The position numbers and the translations under genes were made by a program. 64,000 nt of DNA from Pseudomonas rustica. Lineage in GTDB: Bacteria > Pseudomonadota > Gammaproteobacteria > Pseudomonadales > Pseudomonadaceae. The notes beneath the pieces were generated by a model. That model was not told where the DNA came from. It saw only the letters and a program-made list of their open reading frames with translations, and ran no database searches. The stretch is from positions 1 through 64,000 of the forward strand of contig NZ_JAGYHF010000001.1 in NCBI RefSeq assembly GCF_018336155.1, in the 5' to 3' direction. This document shows, piece by piece, positions 1 to 8,172 of the stretch. Each line of letters starts with the position of its first letter. The first letter of the stretch is position 1.

Positions 1-67
1 TCGAAAACTGCATAACTCATTGAATTTCAAGGAGTTTTCCGTTTCGACTGCGCCGGAAGTGGGGCGA

Positions 68-95
68 ATTATAGACGCATGAAATCTGCCGTCAA
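68..95 (-). promoter_or_regulatory. strong sigma-70 promoter reading off the left edge
   Basis: On the minus strand there is TTGACG, a 16-bp spacer and a perfect TATAAT, followed by a C-rich discriminator (TCGCCCC). This arrangement is typical of growth-rate-controlled stable RNA or housekeeping promoters. Transcription would leave the window to the left, through an untranslated leader in bases 1-60, so the product cannot be seen. Bases 96-226 hold only AT-rich DNA, probably the promoter region of the rightward exporter gene. Confidence 0.65.
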
Positions 96-226
96 CCCCT
101 GATTTCATTTTTCTATCGATAAACGCAAAAAGCCTGCTTATATATAGACGCCATCGTAGCGAATGCGCAGTATATTGCCCAACAACTCAAAAATGCCTGC
201 TATATACCCTGGATGACGCCTCCGCT

Positions 227-1114
227 ATGAATGACCAACCCCGCTCGCTTGCCTCAATGCTGTTCCCGGTTGGCCTGCTATTAATAGCCATGGCATCGAT
301 CCAGTCCGGTGCCTCGCTGGCCAAAAGCATGTTCCCGGTGGTTGGCGCCCAAGGCACTACGACCCTGCGACTGATCTTCGCCAGTGTGATCATGCTTCTA
401 TTGCTGCGTCCATGGCGCGCCAAGCTGACGGCCAAGTCGCTGCGCACGGTCATTGTCTACGGCATGGCATTGGGCGGGATGAACTTCCTCTTCTATATGT
501 CATTGCGCACAGTCCCACTAGGGATTGCCGTCGCACTGGAATTCACCGGACCACTGGCCGTCGCCATTTACGCATCACGTCGTGCTATCGATTTTCTCTG
601 GATTGGTTTGGCGGCTGCAGGCTTGTTCCTTCTGATCCCCACAGGCGCGACTACTGCCGGCATTGATCTGGTCGGTGCGGGTTACGCATTGGGCGCCGGT
701 GTCTGCTGGGCACTCTATATCCTCTTCGGTCAGAAGGCCGGGGCAGACAATGGCGTAACGACCGCAGCGTTGGGCGTGATGATCGCCGCCCTGTTCGTCG
801 CGCCCATCGGCATCGTGCATGCAGGCGCTGCTTTGCTGACGCCCTCGCTGATCCCGATCGCTATCGGCGTGGCCATCCTTTCCACCGCCCTGCCCTACAC
901 CCTGGAAATGGTTGCACTCACCCGCATGCCCGCGCGCACCTTCGGCACCTTGATGAGTATCGAGCCCGCATTCGGCGCGCTATCAGGCCTGCTGTTTCTG
1001 CAGGAATACCTGACGTTGTCACAATGGATGGCGATCCTGTGCATTATTCTCGCCTCCGTCGGAGCTACCCTGACAATGGGCAGCGGCGCGAAGCCCGCCA
1101 TTGCGGCCGATTGA
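227..1114 (+). CDS. rhtA: RhtA-type threonine/homoserine exporter (EamA/DMT family)
   Basis: A 295-residue inner-membrane protein with about ten hydrophobic segments arranged as two EamA repeats (roughly residues 15-140 and 155-285). It closely resembles E. coli RhtA: the N-terminal AMASIQSGASLAKSMFP block, the VPLGIAVALEFTGPLAVA block and the ILSTALPYTLEM.ALTRMP.RTFGTLMS block are all recognisable. RhtA exports threonine, homoserine and related amino acids using the proton gradient. The gene stands alone and no partner is evident. Substrate range in this organism is inferred from family membership. Length matches RhtA (295 residues). Confidence 0.88.
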   Translation: MNDQPRSLASMLFPVGLLLIAMASIQSGASLAKSMFPVVGAQGTTTLRLIFASVIMLLLLRPWRAKLTAKSLRTVIVYGMALGGMNFLFYMSLRTVPLGIAVALEFTGPLAVAIYASRRAIDFLWIGLAAAGLFLLIPTGATTAGIDLVGAGYALGAGVCWALYILFGQKAGADNGVTTAALGVMIAALFVAPIGIVHAGAALLTPSLIPIAIGVAILSTALPYTLEMVALTRMPARTFGTLMSIEPAFGALSGLLFLQEYLTLSQWMAILCIILASVGATLTMGSGAKPAIAAD

Positions 1115-1282
1115 AACAGGATTTGACGAAGGTCTGGCATTTGCCGCTTATTTAGGCCATGTTTAGTCCGTTAACTCAGTGTCAGGCATGGATTTTTTCG
1201 AATACGGACGTCAGAACGCTTCAAGCGCGATCGCATACAGGCAGACCAGAGCAACAGACTTCTGGCTGCCATAAGGACGGTA

Positions 1283-1564
1283 ATGAAACGAATTTTGATA
1301 TTGATCGCCATACTCGCAGTTGCAGGCTGCGCGGCGACATCGGAAACCCAGGTAAAACGCGGTAAGAAGGGGCTGCACATCAACTGTTCAGGGCTGTCGT
1401 CCTCCTGGGACAAGTGCTACACCCACGCCGCCAACGCCTGTGCCCCCAAGGGCTATAAAGTCATTGCCAAATCGGGGGATGGCGTCGAAGAGCCTGGCGA
1501 TTATCCTTTCGGCCTCAACCCTGCCGGCTACACCAGCCGCAGCATGATCGTCATCTGCAAATAG
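1283..1564 (+). CDS. small lipoprotein of unknown function
   Basis: A 93-residue protein starting MKRILILIAILAVAGCAATS. The hydrophobic stretch ends in a lipobox (AVAGC), so Cys-16 should be lipidated and the protein exported. The mature part is short and carries four more cysteines (in NCSGL, DKCY, NACA and the C-terminal VICK), which could form disulfides in the periplasm. A start at ATG 1283 follows the spacer AAGGACGGTA. It ends two bases before the stop of the convergent TetR gene. I do not recognise a named family. Confidence 0.75.
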   Translation: MKRILILIAILAVAGCAATSETQVKRGKKGLHINCSGLSSSWDKCYTHAANACAPKGYKVIAKSGDGVEEPGDYPFGLNPAGYTSRSMIVICK

Positions 1565-1565
1565 A

Positions 1566-2129
1566 TCATTGCGGTCTGGCGATCTGCCGAGCGATTTCTT
1601 CCTGACTGGACTTCAGCACTGTGTGCTGAATGTCCGGTGTGGCCAGCATACGCGCCACCACCAACGCCCCGACACATTGCGACAGCACTGACCACGCCAG
1701 ACTGTCGCTCTCCAATATTTTCGCCCAACTCTCCTGCAACCGGCAGATCCACAGTTCTGCCTGTTCCCGCACTTGAATATCTGAACGGGCGATTTCCGCC
1801 CCCAGCGATGGCAAGGCGCACCCGGACTCAGGCTGCTCGACATGGGCCATGCTCAAGTAATGTTTAAGACAGCGCTGCAGTCGCTCGTGATCCTGAGTGC
1901 CCTGCCCGCCCAACCGCTCCAGGCTCTGGCCCAATTCGCGCTCGACGATAGCGGTAAACAACGCATCCTTCGACGCGAAGTGACTGTAGAACGCCGCACC
2001 ACTCAAGCCGATAGCCTTCATCAAACCATCGACGCCTACCGTAGAAAACCCCGAACGCTTTGCCGACAGCGAACTGCTCTGCAGCAGCTTTTCCCGGGTT
2101 TCCAGCTTGTGACTGGCGGAGTAACGCAT
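1566..2129 (-). CDS. TetR-family transcriptional repressor
   Basis: A 187-residue regulator. Residues 8-60 form the TetR helix-turn-helix: VGVDGLMKAIGLSGAAFYSH is the recognition region and is followed by FASKDALF. The remainder is the divergent ligand-binding helical domain. It is transcribed away from the SDR gene, and the 92-bp gap between them holds two palindromic sites that look like its operator. It therefore probably controls the SDR/DsbA-like pair and itself. The inducer cannot be read from the sequence. Confidence 0.87.
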   Translation of the reverse strand: MRYSASHKLETREKLLQSSSLSAKRSGFSTVGVDGLMKAIGLSGAAFYSHFASKDALFTAIVERELGQSLERLGGQGTQDHERLQRCLKHYLSMAHVEQPESGCALPSLGAEIARSDIQVREQAELWICRLQESWAKILESDSLAWSVLSQCVGALVVARMLATPDIQHTVLKSSQEEIARQIARPQ

Positions 2130-2178
2130 GTGTTTGCCCTCGAAATTGACCGCCTTGACGTTGTCGGAATCCTAGCAT

Positions 2179-2203
2179 AACGTTCGTTCACTTAACGATC
2201 GTT
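2179..2203. promoter_or_regulatory. probable TetR operator: two palindromes
   Basis: AACGTTCGTT (2179-2188) and the perfect palindrome AACGATCGTT (2194-2203) lie 15 bp apart in the gap between the divergent TetR and SDR genes. Two near-identical 10-bp dyads in a divergent TetR intergenic region are the usual operator arrangement. Binding is inferred. Confidence 0.6.
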
Positions 2204-2221
2204 TAGCAAAGGGATCTACCC

Positions 2222-2950
2222 ATGAATAACAAGAAGGTCGTGTTGGTTGTCGGAGCCGGCGATGCTACGGGCGGCGCTATTGCCAAGCGCTTTGCCAAAG
2301 AAGGATTCGTTGCCTGCGTCACGCGACGCAGTGCCGACAAATTGCAGCCGCTGGTAGACGCGATTCAGGCAGACGGCGGCGAAGCGCACGGTTTCGCCTG
2401 CGATGCGCGCAAAGAAGAAGATGTGATCGCGCTGATCGAAGACATCGAAACCCGCGTTGGCCCGATCGAAGCGTTCGTCTTCAACATCGGCGCCAACGTG
2501 CCGTGCAGCATCCTCGAAGAAACCGCGCGCAAATATTTCAAGATCTGGGAGATGGCCTGCTTCTCGGGTTTCCTCAATGCACGCGAAGTGGCCAAACGCA
2601 TGGTCACGCGCAATCGCGGCACGATCCTGTTCACTGGCGCTACCGCCGGGTTACGCGGAGCTTCAGGGTTTGCCGCATTCGCCGGCGCCAAACACGGTAT
2701 CCGCGCACTGGCACAAAGCATGGCAAGGGAATTGGGGCCGATGAACATCCATGTCGCCCATGTGGTGGTGGATGGTGCGATCGATACCGACTTCATTCGC
2801 AACAGTTTCCCGGAGAAATACGCCACCAAGGATCAGGATGGCATTCTCAACCCCGAGCACATCGCCGAAAACTATTGGTACCTGCACAGTCAGCCGCGCG
2901 ATGCCTGGACATTCGAGCTGGATCTGCGTCCATGGAACGAACGCTGGTAA
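2222..2950 (+). CDS. SDR-family oxidoreductase
   Basis: A 242-residue short-chain dehydrogenase/reductase. The N-terminal Rossmann motif is atypical: VVGAGDATGGAIAKRFA instead of TGxxxGIG. The NIGAN motif (NNAG equivalent) is near residue 90. The usual catalytic tyrosine position reads GFAAFAGAKHG, with Phe or Ala where YxxxK is expected, although the Lys is present. Such SDR variants occur but may not carry standard dehydrogenase chemistry. The gene is followed after 37 bp by a DsbA-like isomerase/GST-kappa gene in the same direction, so the two are probably cotranscribed under the divergent TetR regulator. Confidence 0.82.
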   Translation: MNNKKVVLVVGAGDATGGAIAKRFAKEGFVACVTRRSADKLQPLVDAIQADGGEAHGFACDARKEEDVIALIEDIETRVGPIEAFVFNIGANVPCSILEETARKYFKIWEMACFSGFLNAREVAKRMVTRNRGTILFTGATAGLRGASGFAAFAGAKHGIRALAQSMARELGPMNIHVAHVVVDGAIDTDFIRNSFPEKYATKDQDGILNPEHIAENYWYLHSQPRDAWTFELDLRPWNERW

Positions 2951-2987
2951 ACCCGCCGCCCATAACAATAACGAGAGTGCAGCAAAC

Positions 2988-3584
2988 ATGACGAAAACCG
3001 TGGAGTTCTATTTCGACCTCGGCAGCCCTGCCACGTACCTGGCCTACACCCAATTGCCAAAAATCTGCGCAGAGACTGGCAGCGAATTGATCTATATCCC
3101 GATGCTGCTCGGCGGCGTGTTCAAGGCGACCGGCAACGCCTCCCCCGCGATGATCCCGGCCAAGGGTCGCTATATGTTTCAAGATCTGGATCGCTATGCA
3201 AAACGCTACGGCGTGCCGCTGAAATTCAACCCGCACTTCCCAATCAACACGTTGATGCTGATGCGCGCCGTCACGGGCATCCAACTGCGTCAGCCGGAAC
3301 GCTTCCAAGCGTTTATCGATTGTCTGTTCACAGCGCTTTGGGTCGATGGCCGCAGCATGGACGAACCGCAAACCGTCGCAGCGGTATTGAGTGAACACGG
3401 TTTCGATCCGCAGGAAGTACTAGCGCTTACCAACGACGAATCCGTCAAAGCTGTGTTGAAAGAGAATACCGAGACTGCGGTTAAACGCGGCGTGTTTGGC
3501 GCACCGAGCATGTTCGTCGGCAACCAGTTGTTCTTTGGTCAGGATCGACTCGACTTCGTCGAAGAGGCATTGCGCCAGATCTAG
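2988..3584 (+). CDS. DsbA-like thioredoxin-fold protein (2-hydroxychromene-2-carboxylate isomerase/GST-kappa type)
   Basis: A 198-residue cytosolic protein. The start at ATG 2988 gives MTKTVEFYFDLGSPATYLAY, the classic opening of the 2-hydroxychromene-2-carboxylate isomerase family (FYFDxxSPxxYL). The C-terminal GVFGAPSMFVGNQLFFGQDR block is the cis-Pro loop and C-terminal signature of the same fold. There is no CxxC, so it is a glutathione-dependent isomerase or transferase type and not an oxidase. It lies in the TetR-SDR cassette, which points to metabolism or detoxification of an aromatic or reactive compound. The exact substrate is unknown. Confidence 0.85.
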   Translation: MTKTVEFYFDLGSPATYLAYTQLPKICAETGSELIYIPMLLGGVFKATGNASPAMIPAKGRYMFQDLDRYAKRYGVPLKFNPHFPINTLMLMRAVTGIQLRQPERFQAFIDCLFTALWVDGRSMDEPQTVAAVLSEHGFDPQEVLALTNDESVKAVLKENTETAVKRGVFGAPSMFVGNQLFFGQDRLDFVEEALRQI

Positions 3585-3597
3585 TTCGAAGCCATCA

Positions 3598-3623
3598 CTC
3601 GGGCGCTGGCGACAGCGCCCGAG
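3598..3623. terminator. GC hairpin between convergent genes
   Basis: A perfect 11-bp stem (CTCGGGCGCTG and its complement) with a GCGA tetraloop sits between the convergent stops at 3584 and 3634. The T tract after it is weak on both strands, so termination may be inefficient, but position and stem strength fit a bidirectional terminator. Confidence 0.55.
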
Positions 3624-3633
3624 CGTCAATCGT

Positions 3634-5442
3634 TTAGATGGCAGCAGTACGCGTGTTCAACCACTCCAGCGCAGCATCTTCCAGCAACGGGCTCAAACGC
3701 TCACGCACTTCAGCGTGATAGGCGTTGAACCACTGTTTCTCTTCCTGAGTCAGCAGCGCCGGCACCAGGCAGCGAGTGTCGATCGGGCACAGGGTCAAGG
3801 TTTCAAACTTGAGGAATTCGCCGAATTCACTGCTACCCGCCTCGCGATTCATCGCCAGGTTCTCGATGCGCACCCCCCAACGACCCGGACGATAGGTACC
3901 CGGCTCGATCGAGGTGATCATGCCCGGCAACATCGCGGTTTGCGGTGCTGGCGCGGCTTGGTAGGCAATCACCTGCGGGCCTTCGTGAACGTTGAGGAAA
4001 TAGCCAACGCCGTGACCGGTGCCGTGACCGTAATCGACACTCTCAGCCCAGATCGGCGCGCGGGCGATGGCGTCGAGCAGCGGCGACAGAATGCCTTTCG
4101 GGAACTGCGCTCGCGAAAGTGCAATCACGCCTTTAAGCACGCGCGTGCAATCGCGTTTCTGCTCTTCGGTTGGCGTACCGACCGGCACCATCCGCGTAAT
4201 GTCAGTGGTACCGCCGAGGTACTGACCACCCGAGTCGATCAGCAGCAGACCATCGCCCTCGATTACCGCGTGCTCTTCTTCGGTGGCGTGATAATGCGGC
4301 ATCGCGCCATTGGCGTTGAACGCGGCAATGGTGTTGAAACTCAGCGAGACATAATCCGGACGATGTTCACGGGCAGCCGTGAGTTTCTCGTCGATGGTCA
4401 GCTCGGTAATCCGCTCACGCCCCCAGGCCGACTCCAGCCAGGCGAAGAATTCGCACAGCGCCGCGCCGTCCTGCTCCATCGCTTGGCGGATGTGCCGAGC
4501 ATCGGCTTCACTTTTCTGCGACTTGGCCAGCGTTGTCGGGTTGAGACCTTCGACCAGTGTCACGCCGCTGTCGAGGTTTTCCAGCAGTCCGCTGGTGACC
4601 CGCGCCGGATCCACCAGCACACTCGAACCACTCGGCACGGCGCGCAAGGCTTCAGCGACTTCACTGTAGTCACGCAGGGTGACGCCATCGGCTTCCAGCA
4701 CGGCGCGCAAATCCGCATCAACCTTGCTCAGCGCCACGAACAACGTGGCTCGCTGTTGATTGATCAACGCAAAGGACACAAACACCGGGTTGAACGACAC
4801 GTCGCCGCCGCGCAGGTTGAACAGCCAGGCGATATCGTCGAGGGTGGCGATGAAGTGCCAATCAGCGCCACGCGCTTGCAGGGTTTCGCGCAGTTTGGCG
4901 AGTTTCTCGCCACGGCTGACGGTCGCCTGTGGCGGCAGATGTTGATAGATCGCTGCATTCGGTAGCGTCGGGCGATCGCTCCAGACTTCCTGCAACAAAT
5001 CGATGTCGGTACGCAGACGCGCGCCACGCGCTTCAAGTTTGCTGCTCAACGTGCGCGCCGAGGCCACAGCCATTACTGCGCCATCGACGGCGACCACGCC
5101 ACCTTCCGGCGTTTGCTCAGCCAGCCAGTCCAGCGGACTCGGTTGACCCGGCTGCAACTTGACCAGTTCGATGCCGCTGCCGTTGAGTTCTTTGGTTGCC
5201 TGTTCCCAGTAACGGCTGTCGGCCCAGACGCCGGCGAAATCGTTGGTGACAATCAAAGTGCCAACCGAACCGTGGAAACCCGACAGCCACTGCCGGCCCT
5301 GCCAGTAACCCGGCAAATATTCCGACAGATGCGGGTCGGCAGACGGCACCAAGAGTGCGTGAATGCCTTCGCGACGCATCAGCTCGCGGGTGTGCGCCAG
5401 GCGCTGGGGCACCGATCCTTCGGTCAAGGTCTGGGTACTCAT
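3634..5442 (-). CDS. Xaa-Pro aminopeptidase (M24 family, aminopeptidase P type)
   Basis: A 602-residue cytosolic metallopeptidase with the long three-domain layout: two creatinase-like N-terminal domains (about 10-310) and the pita-bread catalytic domain (about 320-540). Visible metal ligands are the two Asp in LLIDSGGQYLGGTTDITR, the His in YGHGTGHGVG, and the Glu residues in SIEPGTYRPG and GVRIENL. It removes N-terminal residues preceding proline. Two ATGs are adjacent; the second (5442) has better spacing to the AGGAG element. It lies 56 bp downstream of the cysteine desulfurase-like gene on the same strand and may be cotranscribed. Confidence 0.88.
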   Translation of the reverse strand: MSTQTLTEGSVPQRLAHTRELMRREGIHALLVPSADPHLSEYLPGYWQGRQWLSGFHGSVGTLIVTNDFAGVWADSRYWEQATKELNGSGIELVKLQPGQPSPLDWLAEQTPEGGVVAVDGAVMAVASARTLSSKLEARGARLRTDIDLLQEVWSDRPTLPNAAIYQHLPPQATVSRGEKLAKLRETLQARGADWHFIATLDDIAWLFNLRGGDVSFNPVFVSFALINQQRATLFVALSKVDADLRAVLEADGVTLRDYSEVAEALRAVPSGSSVLVDPARVTSGLLENLDSGVTLVEGLNPTTLAKSQKSEADARHIRQAMEQDGAALCEFFAWLESAWGRERITELTIDEKLTAAREHRPDYVSLSFNTIAAFNANGAMPHYHATEEEHAVIEGDGLLLIDSGGQYLGGTTDITRMVPVGTPTEEQKRDCTRVLKGVIALSRAQFPKGILSPLLDAIARAPIWAESVDYGHGTGHGVGYFLNVHEGPQVIAYQAAPAPQTAMLPGMITSIEPGTYRPGRWGVRIENLAMNREAGSSEFGEFLKFETLTLCPIDTRCLVPALLTQEEKQWFNAYHAEVRERLSPLLEDAALEWLNTRTAAI

Positions 5443-5498
5443 CATGTCTCCTGCTAATCACTTCATCGTTATTGTTCGTAGCCGTTAGGTCGGCTGGT

Positions 5499-6665
5499 TT
5501 ACAGCCCTGTCGCCCAGAATGCCGGAGCACTGGCGCAGGCGGTCTTGATCAGTTCGCAAGCCTTGTCGATATCGTCGGCGGTGGTGAAACGGCCGAGGCT
5601 CAGGCGAATGGTGCGCCCGGCCAGGTGTGCGTCATGCCCCAGCGCCAACAGCACGTGAGACGGTGCGTTACTCGCGGAGTTACACGCCGAAGTCGCGGAA
5701 AACGCGATCGAATGGCTCAACGCGGCGCTGTTGAATTCGCCTTCGCTGAACGTCAGGCTCAAGGTGTGCGGAATGCGCTGGCTGGCGCTGCCATTGAGGC
5801 GCACGCCGGGCAGGCTCAGCAATTGTTCGAGCAGACGCTCGCGCAACGCGACGATCGTGCTTTTTTCGTCATCAAACGCGGCAGCCGCCAGCGCAAACGC
5901 CGAGCCCATTCCGGCGATCTGATGAGTTGCCAGCGTCCCGGAACGCAAGCCACCTTCGTGGCCGCCACCGTGAATTTGTGCCTGCAGCTTTTGCTGTGCC
6001 CGTGGGCCGACATATAACGCGCCGATGCCTTTGGGGCCATAGAGTTTGTGCGCCGAAAACGACATCAGGTCGACCGGCCACTGCGCCAGATCGATCGCCA
6101 CTTTGCCGGCCCCCTGCGCCGCATCGACGTGAAACAGCGCTTCTCGATTGCGCACGATTTCGCCAATCGCTTGTACGTCGTTGACGGTGCCCAACTCATT
6201 GTTGACCAGCATCAGCGACACCAGAAAGGTGTCCTCGCGCAGCGCTTCACTGACCGCCTGCGGCGTGATCAGGCCATCGGCGTCCGGCACCAGATAGGTC
6301 ACGGCGATGCCGGCGTCCTGCAATTGGCGGGCGGTATCGAGAATGGCTTTGTGTTCGATCTGACTGGTGATGATGTGGCCGCCGGACACGCCGCGCGCCT
6401 GCGCCACGCCTTTAAGGGCGAGGTTATTGGACTCGGTGGCACCGGACGTCCAGACAATCTGTTCGGCTTGGGCGCCCACCAGTTCGGCGACTTGCCGGCG
6501 CGCCTGCTCGACCGTGTGCCGGGCCTGCTGGCCGAAGGCGTGGGAGCTGGAAGCCGGGTTACCGAAGTTACCGTGAAACCCCAGACATTCGATCATCACC
6601 TGGATGACCCGCTCGTCCACTGGGGTGGTGGCGGCGTAATCGAAATACAACGGACGTGTGTTCAT
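5499..6665 (-). CDS. cysteine desulfurase-like PLP enzyme (aminotransferase class V)
   Basis: A 388-residue NifS/IscS-type protein. It opens with YFDYAATTPVDERV, has the substrate and cofactor block SGATESNNLALKG, and carries the PLP lysine in SFSAHKLYGPKGIGALY near residue 200. The candidate sulfur-carrying cysteine is in SATSACNSA near residue 325, and the C-terminal IRLSLGRFTT arm matches the family. No iscU, iscA or sufE lies nearby, so it is probably an accessory desulfurase or a related class V enzyme and not the housekeeping IscS. Its neighbours are an Xaa-Pro peptidase and a LysE exporter, which would fit amino-acid turnover. Confidence 0.82.
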   Translation of the reverse strand: MNTRPLYFDYAATTPVDERVIQVMIECLGFHGNFGNPASSSHAFGQQARHTVEQARRQVAELVGAQAEQIVWTSGATESNNLALKGVAQARGVSGGHIITSQIEHKAILDTARQLQDAGIAVTYLVPDADGLITPQAVSEALREDTFLVSLMLVNNELGTVNDVQAIGEIVRNREALFHVDAAQGAGKVAIDLAQWPVDLMSFSAHKLYGPKGIGALYVGPRAQQKLQAQIHGGGHEGGLRSGTLATHQIAGMGSAFALAAAAFDDEKSTIVALRERLLEQLLSLPGVRLNGSASQRIPHTLSLTFSEGEFNSAALSHSIAFSATSACNSASNAPSHVLLALGHDAHLAGRTIRLSLGRFTTADDIDKACELIKTACASAPAFWATGL

Positions 6666-6870
6666 AAAAGACTCGCAGAGCGTGTTCCGGGATCAGGAGG
6701 CTCGTGTCTGCAAACGGCACCGCGCAGCCTTGTGAGCTGCGCGTCGGTTCGAGAGCGTCATCAATACCTGATCGGATGCCGTTAAAGAAGAACAACTTCA
6801 TTTAAAAGTGCGTAGGAACGCTCCTGAAGCGAGCTTAACAGGCATCGGGCCGCGGGTTGAAGGCTATGCG

Positions 6871-7485
6871 TCAGTGAAAGCTTTCGAGAAGTAACGGGTA
6901 CAGCGAAATCACCAGCAGCGCGGCCATCCCCCAATTGAACACGCGCAACCAGCGCGGATCTTTCAACACATTGCGCAACAGCGTGCCGCAGGCAGCCCAA
7001 ACGCCGACGCTCGGCAGATTGATGATGGCGAAAACGGCGGCAATCACCACGACATTGGTGAAATAGCCCTGCATCGGCGTGTAGGTGCTGATTGCGCCGA
7101 TGGCCATGATCCACGCCTTTGGATTGACCCATTGAAACGCCGCAGCGCCGAGATAACTGATCGGTTTCGCCTCGCCCTGAACGTTGTCGCCAACCGGCCC
7201 CGAATGGGCGATTTTCCACGCCAGATACAGCAGATACGCCGCGCCGACGTAGCGCAGGATCGTATAAAGAATGGGATAGGTCTGAAACACCGCGCCGAGT
7301 CCAAAACCGACCGCCACCACCAACACGAAAAATCCGCAGGTAATGCCCAGCATGTGTGGAATGGTGCGGTTAAAGCCGAAGTTCACGCCCGATGCCAGCA
7401 ACATGGTGTTGTTCGGCCCCGGCGTAATCGAGGTGACAAGGGCAAACAGGGCAAAGCCCAGCAGCAGATCAAGCGAGAGGGTCAT
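6871..7485 (-). CDS. LysE/RhtB-family amino-acid exporter
   Basis: A 204-residue membrane protein with about six hydrophobic segments. The diagnostic LysE motif SITPGPNNTMLLASG is near residues 18-35, and QWVNPKAWIMAIGA is the second conserved block (about 115). Start ATG at 7485 was preferred over a TTG nine bases upstream because the family normally begins MTLSLDLLL. The family exports amino acids or their analogues, but the substrate is not determinable here. It is followed downstream by the desulfurase-like gene after about 200 bp, which contain a GC hairpin near 6720-6742. Confidence 0.87.
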   Translation of the reverse strand: MTLSLDLLLGFALFALVTSITPGPNNTMLLASGVNFGFNRTIPHMLGITCGFFVLVVAVGFGLGAVFQTYPILYTILRYVGAAYLLYLAWKIAHSGPVGDNVQGEAKPISYLGAAAFQWVNPKAWIMAIGAISTYTPMQGYFTNVVVIAAVFAIINLPSVGVWAACGTLLRNVLKDPRWLRVFNWGMAALLVISLYPLLLESFH

Positions 7486-7586
7486 GGTGGGCAATCCGTC
7501 AGGGTCATTCAGGTGTTGACCCTATCTCACGCCACCGCGCAAACCCACGGACAGTTGAGTAAAACTTCCAGCAGTACAGTTTGTTA

Positions 7587-7856
7587 TCAGCTAGGGCGAC
7601 CGTGCAGCTGTACAGCTCGCTCGGCGCTCATCTCACCTTGTTTATCGAAGCCGAAAGTCTTCTGTGGCTGGCCGAGCAGTTGGGCTTTTTTCGCGTGGTA
7701 TTCGTCGAAGGACAAACCACTGCGGTTCAGCGCTTCCATCGCCAGTTCGCGTGATTCTTCTGCGCTGTAAGGGCGCAATTCTGGCGAAACGTGACCGGCA
7801 CAACCAGCAAGTACGGAGAAAGCGAGCAGCAGCGAAACAGTCAGTAGATGATTCAT
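7587..7856 (-). CDS. small lipoprotein of unknown function
   Basis: An 89-residue protein with an N-terminal hydrophobic segment ending in a lipobox (SVLAGCAGH), so Cys-19 should be lipidated. The mature region is short, charged and predicted helical (YSAEESRELAMEALNRSG). The upstream 391 bp up to the msu operon are unusually rich in repeats and may contain its promoter. I do not recognise a named family; similar short lipoproteins are common in Pseudomonas. Confidence 0.75.
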   Translation of the reverse strand: MNHLLTVSLLLAFSVLAGCAGHVSPELRPYSAEESRELAMEALNRSGLSFDEYHAKKAQLLGQPQKTFGFDKQGEMSAERAVQLHGRPS

Positions 7857-7968
7857 GGGAGCGTCCTGGCGAGCAGTGGTAGTCGATGGACAAAGGCTAC
7901 GCCCGGGCTCGCTCGCGCAGAAATCAACGCTCTCAATAGTGGCTATCAGGATTTTCGCAGAGCCTTAG

Positions 7969-8010
7969 AAATATTCGTTAACGATCTATAAATATCGATT
8001 AACGGTCTTT
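7969..8010. repeat. two tandem 21-bp repeats upstream of msuE
   Basis: Two adjacent 21-bp units (7969-7989 and 7990-8010) agree at 16 of 21 positions. Both contain AAATAT followed after three bases by TTAACG. The first also holds the palindrome TCGTTAACGA. A spacing of exactly two helical turns suggests a regulator-binding array on one DNA face. It lies 240-280 bp upstream of msuE in an AT-rich part of the 391-bp gene-free stretch 7857-8247, which also holds the inverted repeats and sigma-54 promoter listed separately. The protein that binds is unknown; a CysB-like regulator of sulfur starvation is one guess. Confidence 0.5.
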
Positions 8011-8059
8011 TGCGGAATAACAACTAGCCTTTATAACTTCTCCCCATAGGCGCTTCAGT

Positions 8060-8090
8060 GTTGCTCCAGCAACTGTTGCTCAGGCAACAG
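8060..8090. promoter_or_regulatory. two inverted repeats, probable SfnR enhancer (UAS)
   Basis: GTTGC-TCCA-GCAAC (8060-8073) is followed directly by CTGTTGC-TCAG-GCAACAG (8073-8090). Both are perfect dyads with a 4-bp centre. They lie about 85-110 bp upstream of the sigma-54 promoter, the normal distance for an enhancer site of a sigma-54 activator. No T tract follows, so a terminator is unlikely. SfnR, encoded as the last gene of this operon, is the obvious candidate binder. This is inferred from position and symmetry. Confidence 0.65.
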
Positions 8091-8172
8091 CAGTTCAACA
8101 AAGCCACCTGAAATTCGTACAAACGGCCGCTAGCAAAACACTCAAAGCCCCGCCACACCGGGCCTCCAGGAA

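Noticed and set aside
3496..4965. 489-codon plus-strand frame opposite the Xaa-Pro aminopeptidase
   Set aside because: The minus strand encodes all M24 metal-ligand motifs; the plus frame is a shadow.
8060..8090. Inverted repeats before msuE as a terminator
   Set aside because: No T tract follows, and the lipoprotein gene on the left is transcribed away from them.
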